Part shown: positions 1-11,230 of the stretch, in pieces
Layout: each line of letters opens with the position of its first letter
Numbering within the stretch: the first letter of the stretch is position 1
Assembly: GCA_037953745.1 (NCBI GenBank)
Contig: JBAKBP010012364.1
Coordinates: 1-64,000, forward strand
Source of the DNA: Lithodes maja
Lineage: Eukaryota > Arthropoda > Malacostraca > Decapoda > Lithodidae
Direction: 5' to 3'
DNA: 64,000 nucleotides
Translations under genes and position numbers: made by a program
Notes under the pieces: model-generated
Told to the model about the DNA's origin: nothing
Databases searched by the model: none
The model's input: only the letters and a program-made list of their open reading frames with translations

Positions 1-253
1 GTCACACGTTCAATGTCTCAAGTAGCAGTTCCCTCAGACAGAAATGTACCGAATGTAAGAGTTGATGAAAGGAATGATGAGAGTGTGAATGCCGCTCCAA
101 CTGTGCCTGATGATGTGACTGAGGTGGATTTATCTGACACCTTTATGGCTCATCTTGACCCTAACGATGACCATGAAACCCCTCCAAATTGTCCTAGTGG
201 CCTGGTAGAGCTACAGAGATGATAGTGAATGCAAGGAGTTAGCTGCCAGGTCT

Positions 254-964
254 GTGAGTGAAGAGGAATGTGAGAAGGAGGGTGGTGAATGTTTCTACCT
301 CAAAGGAGGAGTATTGTGGCGTAGATGGAGACCGCCACAGAGACCAATCGATGACGGGGCCTTGGACGTCCATCAAGTAGTAGTCCCCAAACCTTGTCGT
401 AGAGATATCTTGGAAATGGCACATTGTATACCATTGGCAGGACACCTAGGTGTGAGAAAAACTCTAGACAGAATCAGAGCCCACTTTCACTGGCCAGAAA
501 TGCGTGCAGATGTAGTCGAGTTTTGTAGAGTGTGTCACACTTGCCAGATGACAGGAAAACCCAATCAGAGGGTGCCTGTACATCCTCTGGTGCCCTTGCC
601 CGTTTTCGAGAATCCTTTTACTCGGGTGGTAGTGGACATTGTAGGCCCATTGCCTAAGACTTCCCAAGGTAACATTTATTTATTAACTATCATGGACATG
701 GCAACTCGCTACCCAGAGGCTATACCCTTAAGGACTACCTCTGCTCCAACTGTCATCAAGGAACTGCTCAAATTCTTCACCAGAATGGGTTTCCCCCATG
801 AGGTTCAAAGTGATCAAGGAACTAATTTTACCTCTAACGTTTTTCAGCAGTCCCTGAAGGAGTTGGGTATCGAGCATGTTAAGGCTAGCACCTACCACCT
901 ACCACCCAGAGAGTTGAGGGGTTCTCGAACGATATCATCAGACATTAAAGGGAATGTTACGTAA
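254..964 (+). pseudogene. Integrase zinc finger and most of integrase core (Gmr1-like, broken)
   Basis: The 236-codon frame begins with an H-x6-H ... C-x2-C zinc-binding domain (AHCIPLAGHLG ... CRVCHTCQ) and continues into the rve catalytic core with the first Asp in VVVDIVGP and the second in QSDQGTNF. The frame is lost just before the third acidic residue: the sequence after STYH no longer reads through, and the VLERYH motif expected there is found in another frame. This is a one-step frameshift around 915-930. The downstream part resumes in the frame that starts at 954. Confidence 0.85.
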
Positions 965-2200
965 GTATTGTACAGAGACCGGAGTTGAGTGGGATAAGGG
1001 GGTACCTTTTCTTTTATTTGCTACTCGTGAGGTTCCAACTGAATCCCTGGGTTTTTCCCCTAATGAGCTAGTTCTCGGTCACCAGGTAAGAGGTCCTTTG
1101 CAACTATTGCAGGATAGCCTAGTTGGCCAGGAGGGGAACCAAAACCTCCTCAAGTATGTTTCAGATTTCAAAACCCGGCTGAGATCCTCATGTGAGTTTG
1201 CCGCTCAAAACTTGACAGTGGCTAAAAGCTCCATGAAGAACTGGTATGACAGAAAAACCTGTGAGAGGGAGTTTCAGCCCGGTGATGAGGTTTTGGTCCT
1301 GCTCCCCCTTTTTGGCCAACCTTTATCTGCCAAGTTCAGGGGCCCATATAAGATCATTCAGAGGGTGAGCATTACCGATTATCTAGTGACTACCCCAGAC
1401 AGGAGAAAGCCCACGCAAGTATTCCATATAAATATGTTGAAACCCTACCATAGGTCCCCTGATTCCTCTCTTCCAGATTCTCCCACTGTGGCAGTGAATG
1501 TCAGGACCTGTGGACAGCCTGGTGCGGACGAAGTCTTCAGTTCTCTTACTGACCCGCAACAGACTGTTCCAGAGCCTGAAGGTACCCATGCAGACTTTGA
1601 CTTGTCATGTAGCCTATCCAACTTTCAGTATAACTCAGTAGCTTGGGGGGAATTACCATCTAAACTATGTCATCTTCCCTCTGATCAAGCGAACCAACTA
1701 ATCTCTGTTTTATCTCAGTCTCCCAGTGTGTTCCGTGATACTCCAGGGCTCACTTCTTTGGGCTTGCACGACATCGACGTAGGGGATACAACTCTCATTA
1801 AACTATCCCCCTACCGTGTCTCTCCACAACGCAGGAGTATACTGCAGGTCGAGCTTGACTTCATGTTTTCAAACCAGATGATCACAAGGGCCTTCAGCCA
1901 GTGGAGTAGTCCGGTCATACTTGTGCCAAAGCCAGACGGGAGCCATAGGTTATGTATGGACTATAGGCAAGTTAATGCTGTCACAAAGAACGATACCTAC
2001 CCACTGCCACGGATCAAAGATTGCATTTACCAGGTTGGCCTCATACAGCAGTAAGTTTAACTTAAAGAGAGGATTTTGGCAATTAGCTCTCCCTTTTAGC
2101 GAGGTAAATATCATGCTTTCGTAGTGCGCTTTCAAGCCTTCAGCTGTGAGATGCCTTGCAGTTCGAATAACGCTCCAGCTACGTTCCGGCTATGTTCTGA
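954..2200 (+). pseudogene. Integrase C-terminal part fused to a truncated reverse transcriptase (Gmr1-like)
   Basis: Continues the integrase (FATREVPTESLGFSPNEL, then the FRGPYKIIQRV SH3-like region and HINMLKPY), a spacer, and then RT fingers (SPYRVSP, NQMITRAFSQWSSPVILVPK, DYRQVNAVTKNDTYPLPR). The order integrase then RT within one open frame is visible directly. The frame stops at 2054. Broken RT matches continue in other frames (RGFWQLALPFSE near 2070-2100, NNAPATFR near 2165-2195). The YxDD box and RNase H are missing, so about two-thirds of RT and all of RNase H have been deleted. Confidence 0.8.
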
Positions 2201-2340
2201 TGTGGTGCCTGGAGACGTTGCCTACTTTGGGTGATATCCTTATTATATCCTCATTATAATCTTGCTGTTGCCAATCTGGTGGTGAATCTATTTATGTATT
2301 ATGTTTAATATTATGTACTATACTCCTTAAACTCTTTTCT

Positions 2341-2350
2341 AGGGGGGAGG
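2341..2350 (+). promoter_or_regulatory. Polypurine tract
   Basis: AGGGGGGAGG sits at the end of the decayed pol region and a few bases before a TGACATAC start. This is the expected position of the plus-strand priming tract immediately 5' of a 3' LTR. Confidence 0.6.
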
Positions 2351-2672
2351 TCTGACATACGGAGCCCTGTATGTTAATTTAAGAGTTAGAATTAGAGTCG
2401 AAGGAGTGCCAAACTACCCAGGCGGCGAAGCAGACTAGCGAGCGAACCAGCGAGTGGGAAACCAGCTCGTCCGCATACCAGCAAACAAGCCTTCACACCT
2501 GCGTGCATCATAGGGGACCCTGCAAACTACTTCGATGACCCGACGCTATGACGTATGATCGACGCCAGGAGACCCCATTGGACAACGCACCTGCTACGCA
2601 ACTCGAGGAGCTGTGATAGGGGCGCGCACCATCACTCGCCTCCTGATTCGTTCCTACACCATCATTGTTTAG

Positions 2673-2680
2673 TATATAAG
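2673..2680 (+). promoter_or_regulatory. TATA box of the putative LTR promoter
   Basis: TATATAAG about 320 bp into the presumed LTR, followed by a non-AT-rich stretch suitable for a transcription start. The position fits a U3/R boundary. This is motif evidence only. Confidence 0.4.
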
Positions 2681-2855
2681 ACCCGAGTAGTGGGCATTCA
2701 AATCAGTCTCATTTGGAGTTGGGGAAGGTGAACTTGCAGCTGGAGGAAGAGGGGGTGAAGTATTATAATGGGTTTGTGACTGTCAGTCAGGTTATATAAG
2801 TGTGTGTTAAGTGTGTTCCGTGTAAACACTTACGTTATGTTGGTTAGTGAGATAT

Positions 2856-3305
2856 GTGATTGGGAATTAACATTAACGCTACTATTATGTACTTAACTCT
2901 TTGATTGGGAATTAACGTTAACGCTACTATTATGTACTTAACTATTTGATTGGGAATGAACGTTAATGCTACTATTATGTACTTAACTCTTTGATTGGGA
3001 ATTAACATTAACGCTACTATTATGTACTTAACTATTTGATTGGGAATTAACGTTAACGCTACTATTATGTACTTAACTCTTTGATTGGGAATTAACGTTA
3101 ACGCTACTATTATGTACTTAACTCTTTGATTGGGAATTAATGTTAACACTACTATTATGTACTTAACTATTTGATTGGGAATTAACGTTAACGCTACTAT
3201 TATGTACTTAACTCTTTGATTGGGAATTAACGTTAACGCTACTATTATGTACTTAACTATTTGATTGGGAATTAACGTTAAAGCTACTATTATGTGCTTA
3301 ACTCT
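2856..3305 (+). repeat. Tandem array, ten 45-bp units
   Basis: The unit contains GATTGGGAATTAACG, TTAACGCTACTATTATG and ACTTAACTCTTT, and repeats at an exact 45-bp step (starts at 2858, 2903, 2948 and so on). Each unit has the 10-bp palindrome TTAACGTTAA or a one-base variant. One position alternates C/A in AACTCTTT versus AACTATTT. Reading the ten copies in order gives C A C A C C A C A C, so the array looks like a duplicated five-unit block. The 45-bp period is a multiple of 3, which explains the spurious 101-codon frame on the minus strand. Confidence 0.95.
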
Positions 3306-4204
3306 TTTAGTTGACTGACTTGTGGACTCTTTAAGTAGTTGGGTTATGATGAAAGTAATACTATTGTTTTATATTAATACTTACGAGTTATTTCATTTTC
3401 TTTTAATTAAGCTTACATTGCTAAACGGTGCTTAGTACGGTGATACTATTGTTTCATATTAGTAATATCGCCTTAGACTAACATGGCTGTGTTAATATTA
3501 CTTCTAGTGATTTCCTAAGCTGAAGAACATTCTTTTAGCTTCAAAATATTATTTTGCTTTTCATTTTATTTGAGTGAGACCTGAATCGAATCTATTAAGC
3601 GATCCTGTAACTTAATTTACTCATAATCAAACGTCAAATGTTACGTGGTTACATTTAACTAATTATTAAATATATATCTAACTTTTTATGTGACTTTGAT
3701 ATTAATCCTGATGATAATAATAATATAATACTATTAACGTAAGACAAGAACCAATAATAATAACTACATTAAATATAAATAAAAGGACATATAAGAAAAC
3801 TATTTATTCATATCAAAAAGGGTAAGAGACACAAATATTCTTACTTTAATATTTATCTTTCAAGACTTTTATAGAAATAATAGTCCTTCTTTAGATATAA
3901 CTTATTCGGTTCATAACCATAGCCTACTAAGCTTCGGTTAAATAATAATTCTTTATAAATACTACATGACTTTAATTAGTTTCAGTATTTTTACATAATT
4001 AAAGAGTATCAGTCAATAAAGGATACCAAGTCCTAAGATCCAAAAGGAAAGGAAGCAACAACAGGACATAATTTTATTAGATTTTACTTTTGTTTTGCCT
4101 TCAGCTGACTGATACCTTAACATATATCTCTGTGCTATCTAGATTCATCAAGTTAACCACTTGAGGATCAAGATATGTAACAATATATATATATATATAT
4201 ATAT

Positions 4205-6021
4205 TGTTACGGCTGGATCGGCAATACATATTCGGGATTCTTGATCGTAGGACAGAAATGGCTTATGTGACAACGACACTCTCGATTCCAGTCCCAAATA
4301 CTATATGCTCCAGACAACAAAAGCACCAACGCCCTACAGAGTTATCGTCTACGGTAACGAGGTACCTTAACTCGGCGAAAGTGTACAACAGGGGTAGGCT
4401 ATGAGGCTAAACTCCCTCAGACATTTATAGGTTACGTTATTACTAAAGAAATGCAATACTCAAGAAACTACGTTAATATTAAGCCTCTAATAATGTAGAA
4501 TAGAAGCAGGCTAAAGGTATGACAGTGAAATGCTAAATGACAAATGTACACGCCTACTTGAAAGCGCGTGCACTAGAATAACTGTCCCCTACTAACATGC
4601 ACTAGCATGTAGCATACAAGATGTTCATGATCCAGTAGATACCTAATAATACACATGGAAGGAACATAAATAGTAGTCACTTATTATAATAATGAATCTA
4701 TACTTGGAATAACTAAAAGGTTGCAGGCAACAGTACTGCGCCGGTAGCCTACTACCGCATAGGCTACTTCGCTTCTCTCACTCTGTCTCCCCTCTGAGTC
4801 CGTATGCGCCCTACGCAACAGAACTCCGGACACAGCAGCAAAACGACAGTGCAGTTAATTGATACATGAAAGTATTAATAGTGTTGTCTTGTGTGTGAGT
4901 AATGTGTATTGTAAAGTGTTACATACATATACTTAAAGAGAGCTGCAATGCATAGTAAAATAAAGATATATCCCACTCATCATCCCCATGTGTTCTAGCT
5001 AGCAGGCCAAGTCACAGGAACAACGAGTCCCAGCACCGAAAGCGAGAACCCAGGAAAAGACTGTAGAGAACACAAGGACAGATAAATTACGTTACTCTAC
5101 TATACCGGCACTACGAGTGAGCTGTAGTCTCTGGTACTACACTCGCTCCTGGCTCGGTATGCAAATCAAGGCTAAGTCCTCGCCCCTCTACAGACAACTC
5201 CTGGGCATGGTCGGGCTCTTACACATGGCACCAGTCTAGTCACAAATTGGATGATGAGCGGGGCATATAACTCGTGAACATGTAGAACGTTCACCAACTA
5301 TCCTCATCAAGAAGATCGCTGTTCACATTAACCCCTTAAATCTAATACATGTAAATATATGCTTGTCCTAAGAGTAATACGAGAGGTGAGTGCTGAAACT
5401 CCTTTAGGACCTCAAGGGAAGGTTATGCATTTAAATAGAGAGAAGAATGAAATGAGAGTAATGTCGTCAGAGAGAAAGAGTGCAACCGTGAGAAATTGGG
5501 AGAGAGGGCAAGGGATGTTAGAATCTCAAAGGTTCTAGGCAACCTGATCATGGAACTCACAGCGAGCCTCCAGGCAATGTGCTGTACGACAACATGGGCA
5601 GCCCAGGCAGCATAGGCAGGCGGCAATGGACTACCAACCCTGTCGCGCCCAGCTATAAGCGCAAGGCTGCCAACCAGTCAATACGTCTGGCAACCACCCC
5701 CCCGGCAGCGTGGCGCGTTGCTACCCTCTCGCTCTGAAGCCTAACTCACTCTCTCTCTCTGAACTCCCATTGTCTTATCTATCAACTTCTCTATTGATAC
5801 TACATATTAAATGGAAGGTCTCGACATGGCTTAAAACAAAACCCACCACTAGTTAGCACATGACGAGACCTTTGCAGAGATACAAAGAACATAGTTATAA
5901 GTTGTCACACTCAATATACATAGCTGCTGACGGTAGCCAGCACGGTACAGTGGTACGGGCGGTACAGTGGAGTACCAAGGAGTACAATCAGGTTGCGTTG
6001 CCACGCACTGGGTGCATCACA
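4205..6021 (-). repeat. 3' LTR of the Gmr1-type element (1,817 bp)
   Basis: On the element's sense strand it starts TGTGATGCACCC and ends CCGTAACA. It matches 11684-13507 and 52392-54208 almost base for base, apart from scattered substitutions and a few short indels (for example four extra bases in the right LTR near 12830, and a longer GGTAC-rich stretch near 13430). The 67- and 85-codon frames inside it recur with the LTR and are not separate genes. Confidence 0.95.
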
Positions 6022-6030
6022 GCCCCCCCA
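6022..6030 (-). promoter_or_regulatory. Polypurine tract
   Basis: On the minus strand the bases abutting the 3' LTR read TGGGGGGGC, the expected plus-strand primer site for an LTR retrotransposon. Confidence 0.75.
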
Positions 6031-6302
6031 AGATTTTAGATAATCGACCTTAGAAGCATTATCAAAATCTGACAGGCAACCAACCGACCTGCTACCCTTA
6101 GCTGCCACTAATTGCAAAAGGTGCACAACAACTGAAGTGTGAATTATACATAAAACACAATATCGCATGCATCATGCTGCAACAATAAAGACTTACAAAA
6201 CTAAAAAAAAAAATTCTCGTTTATTTTATTGTTTTATAATCTTTTTGGACGGCGTTATGATAGCCTAATTTTACTCCTGCTCAACCCACACACCGTGCAC
6301 GA

Positions 6303-9300
6303 CTATCCTGGATCATCAACCCTTGATAGACAATCTGCTATCACGTTCTCACTCCCGGCAATATGCTGAATGTTGAGATTATACTCTTGGAGCATTAGGG
6401 ACCACCTGGTCAACCGCATATTCCGATTGTGAAACTGATTTAGGAATTTCAAGGGATGATGGTCCGTATAAATCGTCACTACCGGGCCGTAGGCTGGAAC
6501 ATAAACTTCGAAATGTTTGAGCGACAAAACGATAGCAAGAAGCTCCTTCTCTATAGTCGAGTAATTCCTTTGTGCCGAATTAAACTTGCGAGAAAAGAAG
6601 CTCACTGGGTGTTCCAAGCCCTCGGAATCAGTCTGCAGTAACACTGCCCCGGCACCCACACCGCTGGCATCAGTCGCCAGCTGAAAACTCCTGGAGAAGT
6701 CTGGGGCTCTCAAAATCGGATGTGTACACAGCAGGTGCTTGACTAGGTCGAAAGCCCTCTGACACTCCGCAGCCCAACAGAACTTCACTGACTTCGACAG
6801 TAGATCAGTTAACGGTGCTAAGACAGTAGAGTATCCCCGGATGAAGCGCCTATAATAGCCTATCATACCTAGGAACCGCATGACCTGGCGCTTAGTGGTG
6901 GGCCTGGGAAACATATTGATAGCCTGTATCTTGCTCAGGGGGGGGCACACCCGGCCTAACCCGACCACGAAGCCAAGATACTGCACAGTAGCCTTTACAA
7001 ACTCGCACTTCCTCAGGTTCACCACCAGCCCAGCATCGTGCAACTTCCCAAACAGGGTCTCTAAGTGCCTTAGGTGATTTTCAAAATTGTCATCATACAC
7101 TATCACGTCATCAAGGTAGACCGTGCAGTTAGGGATTTCGTCACAAATATCGTTCATCAGGTTCTGAAACGTGGCAGGTGCGTTCTTAAGCCCATAAGGC
7201 ATTACGTTACATTGGTAGGTCTTGCCATCTACCACAAAACCACAAACTTGCTTAGCTCGGTCCGACAGGGGTACTTGCCAGTAGCCTTTTACAAGATCAA
7301 TTTTAGTAAGGTACTTTGCATTCCCTATCTTGTCCACGCTGTCGTCAACTCGAGGCAAAGGGTAAGGGTTGGTAGTGGTCAAGCCATTTAGCCTACGAAA
7401 ATCTATGCAGAACCGCACCTTGCCGTCAGGTTTTGGCTGCAACGTGACGGGTGATGTCCACTTCACATAACCTTCAGTGATCATCCCTCTCTCAACCATG
7501 TACTTTAACTCCTCCCGTAAAGCTGGCAACTTTACCGGGGGCACACGGTAGGGCACTGACTTGAAGGGCACATTATCACCGACGTCCACGTCGTGCGTTA
7601 CCTGAGTAGTGAGACCTGGGTGTTCGGCGAAAACAGAGGGGTATGACCTGAACAGGCCTAGGACAGCAGCACCCTGGTGCTCAGGCAGGTGACTTACAGC
7701 TTGCCTAGCCTCTTGTTCAGTATTCCCCGCCCACTGTTCCGCGGAAATGACACAGTCCCAGCTATCCTCCTCAGCAGCATGACTGTCCCCACCTCCTTCT
7801 CCACCCTGGCCGCTGCAGGCCAGCACAGGGACAGTGAGAGGCTCTGAGGGGCGTCTCACATACTCTTTCATGAGGTTAACATGACATAACTGATGTTTTT
7901 TTCTACGGTCAGGTGTTGCAACGAGATAATCAAGGTCGGACAGTTTCTTAGCCACCACATACGGCCCAATAAACTTGGCAGAAAGGGGGTGTCCAGGCAA
8001 AGGTAAAAGCAACATTACCTCCTGACCCACCGAAAACTCCCGAAGCTTCACCTTGGCGTCATACTGGTGCTTCATGACCGCCTGTGCATTAACCAAGTTA
8101 TTACCTGCCGCTGCCATGCAACCTATAAGTCTCTCCCGGCTCTCAAGGATATATTTAAGTACAGACCCCGGCTTCTCTTCGCCCTCCCAGATCTCTTTCA
8201 CCATACTTAAAGGTCCTCTCACATTATGGCCAAAGACTAGTTGATTTGGACTGAACCCCAGGCTCTCTCCTGGGACTTCACGTGCAGCGAACAGAACATA
8301 CGGCAGACCCAAATCCCAATCAGTGTCATGTTCTGCACAGTAACAGCGTAGCATACTCTTCAGGGTCGAGTGCCACCGCTCCAAGACTCCCTGACTCTCG
8401 GGATGGTAGGCTGACGACACTACAGAACATATACCGTGCAACTGAAGGGTTTGCTTGAACAATTTGGATGTAAAATTGCTCCCCTGGTCTGACTGCACCT
8501 CACGTGGAAATCCATAACGGGAACAGAACAATAATAAGTTTTTAACAACTGCCTTTGCCGAGCCGTTTCTCATGGGGTATGCGTCCGGGTATCTCGTAGC
8601 CACATCCATGATTGTCAACAGGAATTTATTGCCACTACTAGTAGGCGGGAAAGGGCCAACCAAATCTACTACAACTTTGCTGAACGGAGGCCCGGTGACA
8701 GGTATGGGAAACAAAGGTGCCTTCGGGATGGTCTGGTTAGGCTTCCCCGTTGTCTGGCAGGTCGCACACCCAGCCACCCATGCACAGACATCAGCCTTGA
8801 CCCCAGGCCACCAGAAAAACCTGCCCAATGCCGCCAATGTTTTTGTTACCCCCAAATGACCCGCCACCGGCACATCATGCGCCAGACACAATAAGGACTC
8901 TCTATACTTATTTGGAACAACCACCTGGTCTACTACCCTCGCACCGCCCTCCCACTTCGATTTGGGGTCTAGAAATCTGCGGTACAATATCCTGTTGAGC
9001 CTAAAGAAATCTCCCGGCTTCGCATCCCCATCTTCCTCCAACTCTATGGCACCATTGCTATAACGAGCTAGGCTAGCGTCTTGCAGCTGCTGCTCACTAA
9101 TGTCCCTGGGCGTCAATGCATCAAGATGGTTTTGTAATAAGACATTACCCCGGCTAGTAGGCTCTACTGCCTTAGTGGCTCTCGCTACAGCTCTTGCCTC
9201 ACGCGAAGTCTTACCCAACTCTGCCTTGTTACACACCATATCTGGGCCAGAGTCAACTCCCGTGTTTATTATAGGTCCAAGTACCGAATCACCGAGAAGT

Positions 9301-11222
9301 GCAGCAGAATCAATGTCCCTTTTCCTGCCCTTAGCAACCTTTTCCTGATCCTTCCTCCACTGTCCCCGAGGTTGAGTGCTAGGCTGTGCAGGAGCCGCAG
9401 AGCGAGATCGGGTTACCACACAGGCCATCTCATCCTGTTGGCACCTCCCAACCCATTCCCGATTCTCACCATCCACGTCGGCCGCCCTCTCGGCAACGAC
9501 TAAGGGTGGAGTCCCGGAAGTGGGCACCGCAAAGTCGTTGCCGAGAAGAAGGTCGACGCCCTCAACTGGCAAACACTCAACGATCCCTACATCCAGCTCC
9601 CTGCACACCTCTCCCACTCTCAACTCCAACCTCACAAGTGGGTATGATTTCGTAGCATTTATACCCTGCACCACAACAACTCTGGCCGCATTTATCGGTT
9701 TCCCTGTGAAGTTCCTCAACAAAGTTTGCGAAGCCCCCGTATCCCTCAGCAAGTCAACCCTCCGTAGTTCACTCCCCCAGCTCACAAACCCGTGCCCCCG
9801 ATGGCTACAGAAAGTGTCCCGGACAGGTGTCGAGCCTTCCGTACGCTTCTTTACCGCGTGTGCCTCAGCTGCTGACAACCTACCCCGGGCAGTTGCTGCA
9901 GCCTTCAGAGACACACCGATACTGTGAACCAATGACACCGGCTTAGCGGGAGTGTTACTAGGGCACTCACGTGAATAATGGCCTAGCTTCCGACATTTGT
10001 AACATTTCACATCCCCAATGGGCTTCTTCCCTTGTGCGGGCGAAGAAGGGGCCTGACCTTTAGTAAACGGGAGAGGCTTGTGTTTGTAGGTGTTATTAGG
10101 TGCAATGCTTTTAGTGTGGTTATGTGTGTCATAGGATTTGTTATTATCGAAAACTCTGGTGGGTGGGGTATAGCGCCCCTTCTGCCCTGACTCAGCCCTC
10201 TGAGCGGCACCGCAACCACGAATCAATGATAATCTGAAGTCTGCCATCTTGGCAGCCTCCTCTACTGTCTTGGGACATTTTTCCTTAATGTTCAGCGTTA
10301 GATCGGTTCCAGTACATTTGTAAAACTGTTCCAGATAGAAAAGTTGCTTAATTTCCTCAGCCGACTCTGCGTGCTCGGACCGAAACCAGTTATTACATGC
10401 ATCTGTTAAGTCCCGTGCGTGCTCCATAAAACTGACGTCGCTCTTCTTATTCACGCCACGGAACTTCAATCTATAAGTTTCGGGTTGCAGTTCGTAGGCC
10501 CGGAGCACAGCCTCCTTCACCAGTCCATACACTACACTCTCGTCCAGTGACAGTGCATCGTAGGCTTTCAACCCCTTACCCACTAGACGTGATGAAACTA
10601 ATGCTGCCCATTTAACCTCCGGCCAGTCATACTCACGACACTTCTTTTCGAAACGAGCAAAAAACTCAGTCACTGCTGTCTCATCAAATGCGGGTACTAA
10701 CTTAATTAAATGCGAAAGTGAGTCGGTAACCCGGTGCCCACCACCGAGATGACGCCCCGTGGTCTCTACTCTAGACTTCTCGACATCCATTTCAGCCTGG
10801 TACCTGGTTGCATCCTGATTGGCTTGGATTCTAGCAACCTCTATGCGTTCTATACTAGCCTGTTGTATCTGAGTCTCCTGCAGCTTAATCCGTTCTATAC
10901 TAGCCTGTTGACTCTCTTGCAACTTAAGCTTAGCCAGTTCTAGCTGAAATAACATCTCAGGAGACAGGCCTGGGGGGGGAGAGCACAAAATGGGGGATCC
11001 ACACCGAGACGTGTTTACGGGTAAGCCAGCTTGCCATTGAGAACCCTCCTGCTGCATCGTGCTAAGAATCGCTGGCTGAGGGCCCAGCTCAGGGGTAGAG
11101 TGGAATGGAGGCTTGGAGGGAACCCCCCAAGACCCCACTCCACCCACCGCCCCATCGCCATCACCCAACAAACATGCCACCAAATTCTTCCTGGGCCAAC
11201 TGTCAGGACAGTCCCGCCCCAA
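6303..11222 (-). CDS. Gag-Pol polyprotein: zinc knuckle, protease, integrase, RT, RNase H
   Basis: Single 1,639-codon frame. Domains by residue: Gln/Glu-rich coiled coil about 90-155, Gag core about 165-335, CCHC knuckle 407-420 (CYKCRKLGHYSREC), protease DTG 494-496 with LLLGND 558-563, integrase zinc finger H782/H789/C819/C822, integrase catalytic triad D853, D912, E948 (D-x35-E spacing), integrase C-terminal region to about 1125, RT with YLDD at 1369-1372, RNase H with D1518, E1560, D1587. Every catalytic residue is present. It encodes the proteins needed to package, copy and insert the element. The first codon here is TTG; the frame stays open upstream to 11336, with no ATG there. The real Gag start may be the ATG at 11440 in another frame (next entry). 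Confidence 0.95.
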   Translation of the reverse strand: MGRDCPDSWPRKNLVACLLGDGDGAVGGVGSWGVPSKPPFHSTPELGPQPAILSTMQQEGSQWQAGLPVNTSRCGSPILCSPPPGLSPEMLFQLELAKLKLQESQQASIERIKLQETQIQQASIERIEVARIQANQDATRYQAEMDVEKSRVETTGRHLGGGHRVTDSLSHLIKLVPAFDETAVTEFFARFEKKCREYDWPEVKWAALVSSRLVGKGLKAYDALSLDESVVYGLVKEAVLRAYELQPETYRLKFRGVNKKSDVSFMEHARDLTDACNNWFRSEHAESAEEIKQLFYLEQFYKCTGTDLTLNIKEKCPKTVEEAAKMADFRLSLIRGCGAAQRAESGQKGRYTPPTRVFDNNKSYDTHNHTKSIAPNNTYKHKPLPFTKGQAPSSPAQGKKPIGDVKCYKCRKLGHYSRECPSNTPAKPVSLVHSIGVSLKAAATARGRLSAAEAHAVKKRTEGSTPVRDTFCSHRGHGFVSWGSELRRVDLLRDTGASQTLLRNFTGKPINAARVVVVQGINATKSYPLVRLELRVGEVCRELDVGIVECLPVEGVDLLLGNDFAVPTSGTPPLVVAERAADVDGENREWVGRCQQDEMACVVTRSRSAAPAQPSTQPRGQWRKDQEKVAKGRKRDIDSAALLGDSVLGPIINTGVDSGPDMVCNKAELGKTSREARAVARATKAVEPTSRGNVLLQNHLDALTPRDISEQQLQDASLARYSNGAIELEEDGDAKPGDFFRLNRILYRRFLDPKSKWEGGARVVDQVVVPNKYRESLLCLAHDVPVAGHLGVTKTLAALGRFFWWPGVKADVCAWVAGCATCQTTGKPNQTIPKAPLFPIPVTGPPFSKVVVDLVGPFPPTSSGNKFLLTIMDVATRYPDAYPMRNGSAKAVVKNLLLFCSRYGFPREVQSDQGSNFTSKLFKQTLQLHGICSVVSSAYHPESQGVLERWHSTLKSMLRCYCAEHDTDWDLGLPYVLFAAREVPGESLGFSPNQLVFGHNVRGPLSMVKEIWEGEEKPGSVLKYILESRERLIGCMAAAGNNLVNAQAVMKHQYDAKVKLREFSVGQEVMLLLPLPGHPLSAKFIGPYVVAKKLSDLDYLVATPDRRKKHQLCHVNLMKEYVRRPSEPLTVPVLACSGQGGEGGGDSHAAEEDSWDCVISAEQWAGNTEQEARQAVSHLPEHQGAAVLGLFRSYPSVFAEHPGLTTQVTHDVDVGDNVPFKSVPYRVPPVKLPALREELKYMVERGMITEGYVKWTSPVTLQPKPDGKVRFCIDFRRLNGLTTTNPYPLPRVDDSVDKIGNAKYLTKIDLVKGYWQVPLSDRAKQVCGFVVDGKTYQCNVMPYGLKNAPATFQNLMNDICDEIPNCTVYLDDVIVYDDNFENHLRHLETLFGKLHDAGLVVNLRKCEFVKATVQYLGFVVGLGRVCPPLSKIQAINMFPRPTTKRQVMRFLGMIGYYRRFIRGYSTVLAPLTDLLSKSVKFCWAAECQRAFDLVKHLLCTHPILRAPDFSRSFQLATDASGVGAGAVLLQTDSEGLEHPVSFFSRKFNSAQRNYSTIEKELLAIVLSLKHFEVYVPAYGPVVTIYTDHHPLKFLNQFHNRNMRLTRWSLMLQEYNLNIQHIAGSENVIADCLSRVDDPG

Positions 11223-11230
11223 AACCGTGG

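Larger units (their letters stand above)
1..2350 (+). mobile_element. Degenerate Gmr1-like Ty3/Gypsy retrotransposon, internal region (runs off the left edge)
   Basis: Reads in the order acidic linker (13-222), integrase zinc finger, integrase core, integrase C-terminal region, then reverse transcriptase, ending at a purine tract before a probable 3' LTR. Integrase upstream of RT is the arrangement of the Gmr1 group, not the usual Gypsy order. The protein aligns along its length with the intact element at 4205-13507 (shared motifs TGKPNQ, LLTIMD, ATRYP, QSDQG, ESLGFSPN) but is clearly diverged, so it is a separate family or an old copy. Frameshifts near 230-254 and 930-954 and the collapse of RT after about 2050 make it inactive. 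Gag and protease, if present, lie outside the window. Confidence 0.85.
2353..4204 (+). repeat. Probable 3' LTR (or its start) of the decayed Gypsy-type element
   Basis: Follows the polypurine tract directly, starts with TG, contains a TATA-like box at 2673-2680 and the tandem array at 2856-3305, and is then AT-rich to 4204. The right end cannot be placed: no matching upstream LTR is in the window and the intact element starts at 4205, so the LTR may be interrupted there. From 3306 to 4190 I see only AT-rich sequence, ending in a short (TA)n tract at about 4183-4204. Confidence 0.45.

Noticed and set aside
2844..3149. 101-codon minus-strand frame with repeated LIPNQRVKYIIVA
   Set aside because: It is the translation of the 45-bp tandem array; the period is a multiple of three, so any frame without a stop stays open.
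2856..3305. CRISPR-like array
   Set aside because: Units are contiguous with no unique spacers, and the DNA is eukaryotic.
5423..5626. Small protein inside the LTR (also 12907-13110 and 52788-53072)
   Set aside because: Recurs only as part of the LTR, has no domain, and lies in untranslated LTR sequence.
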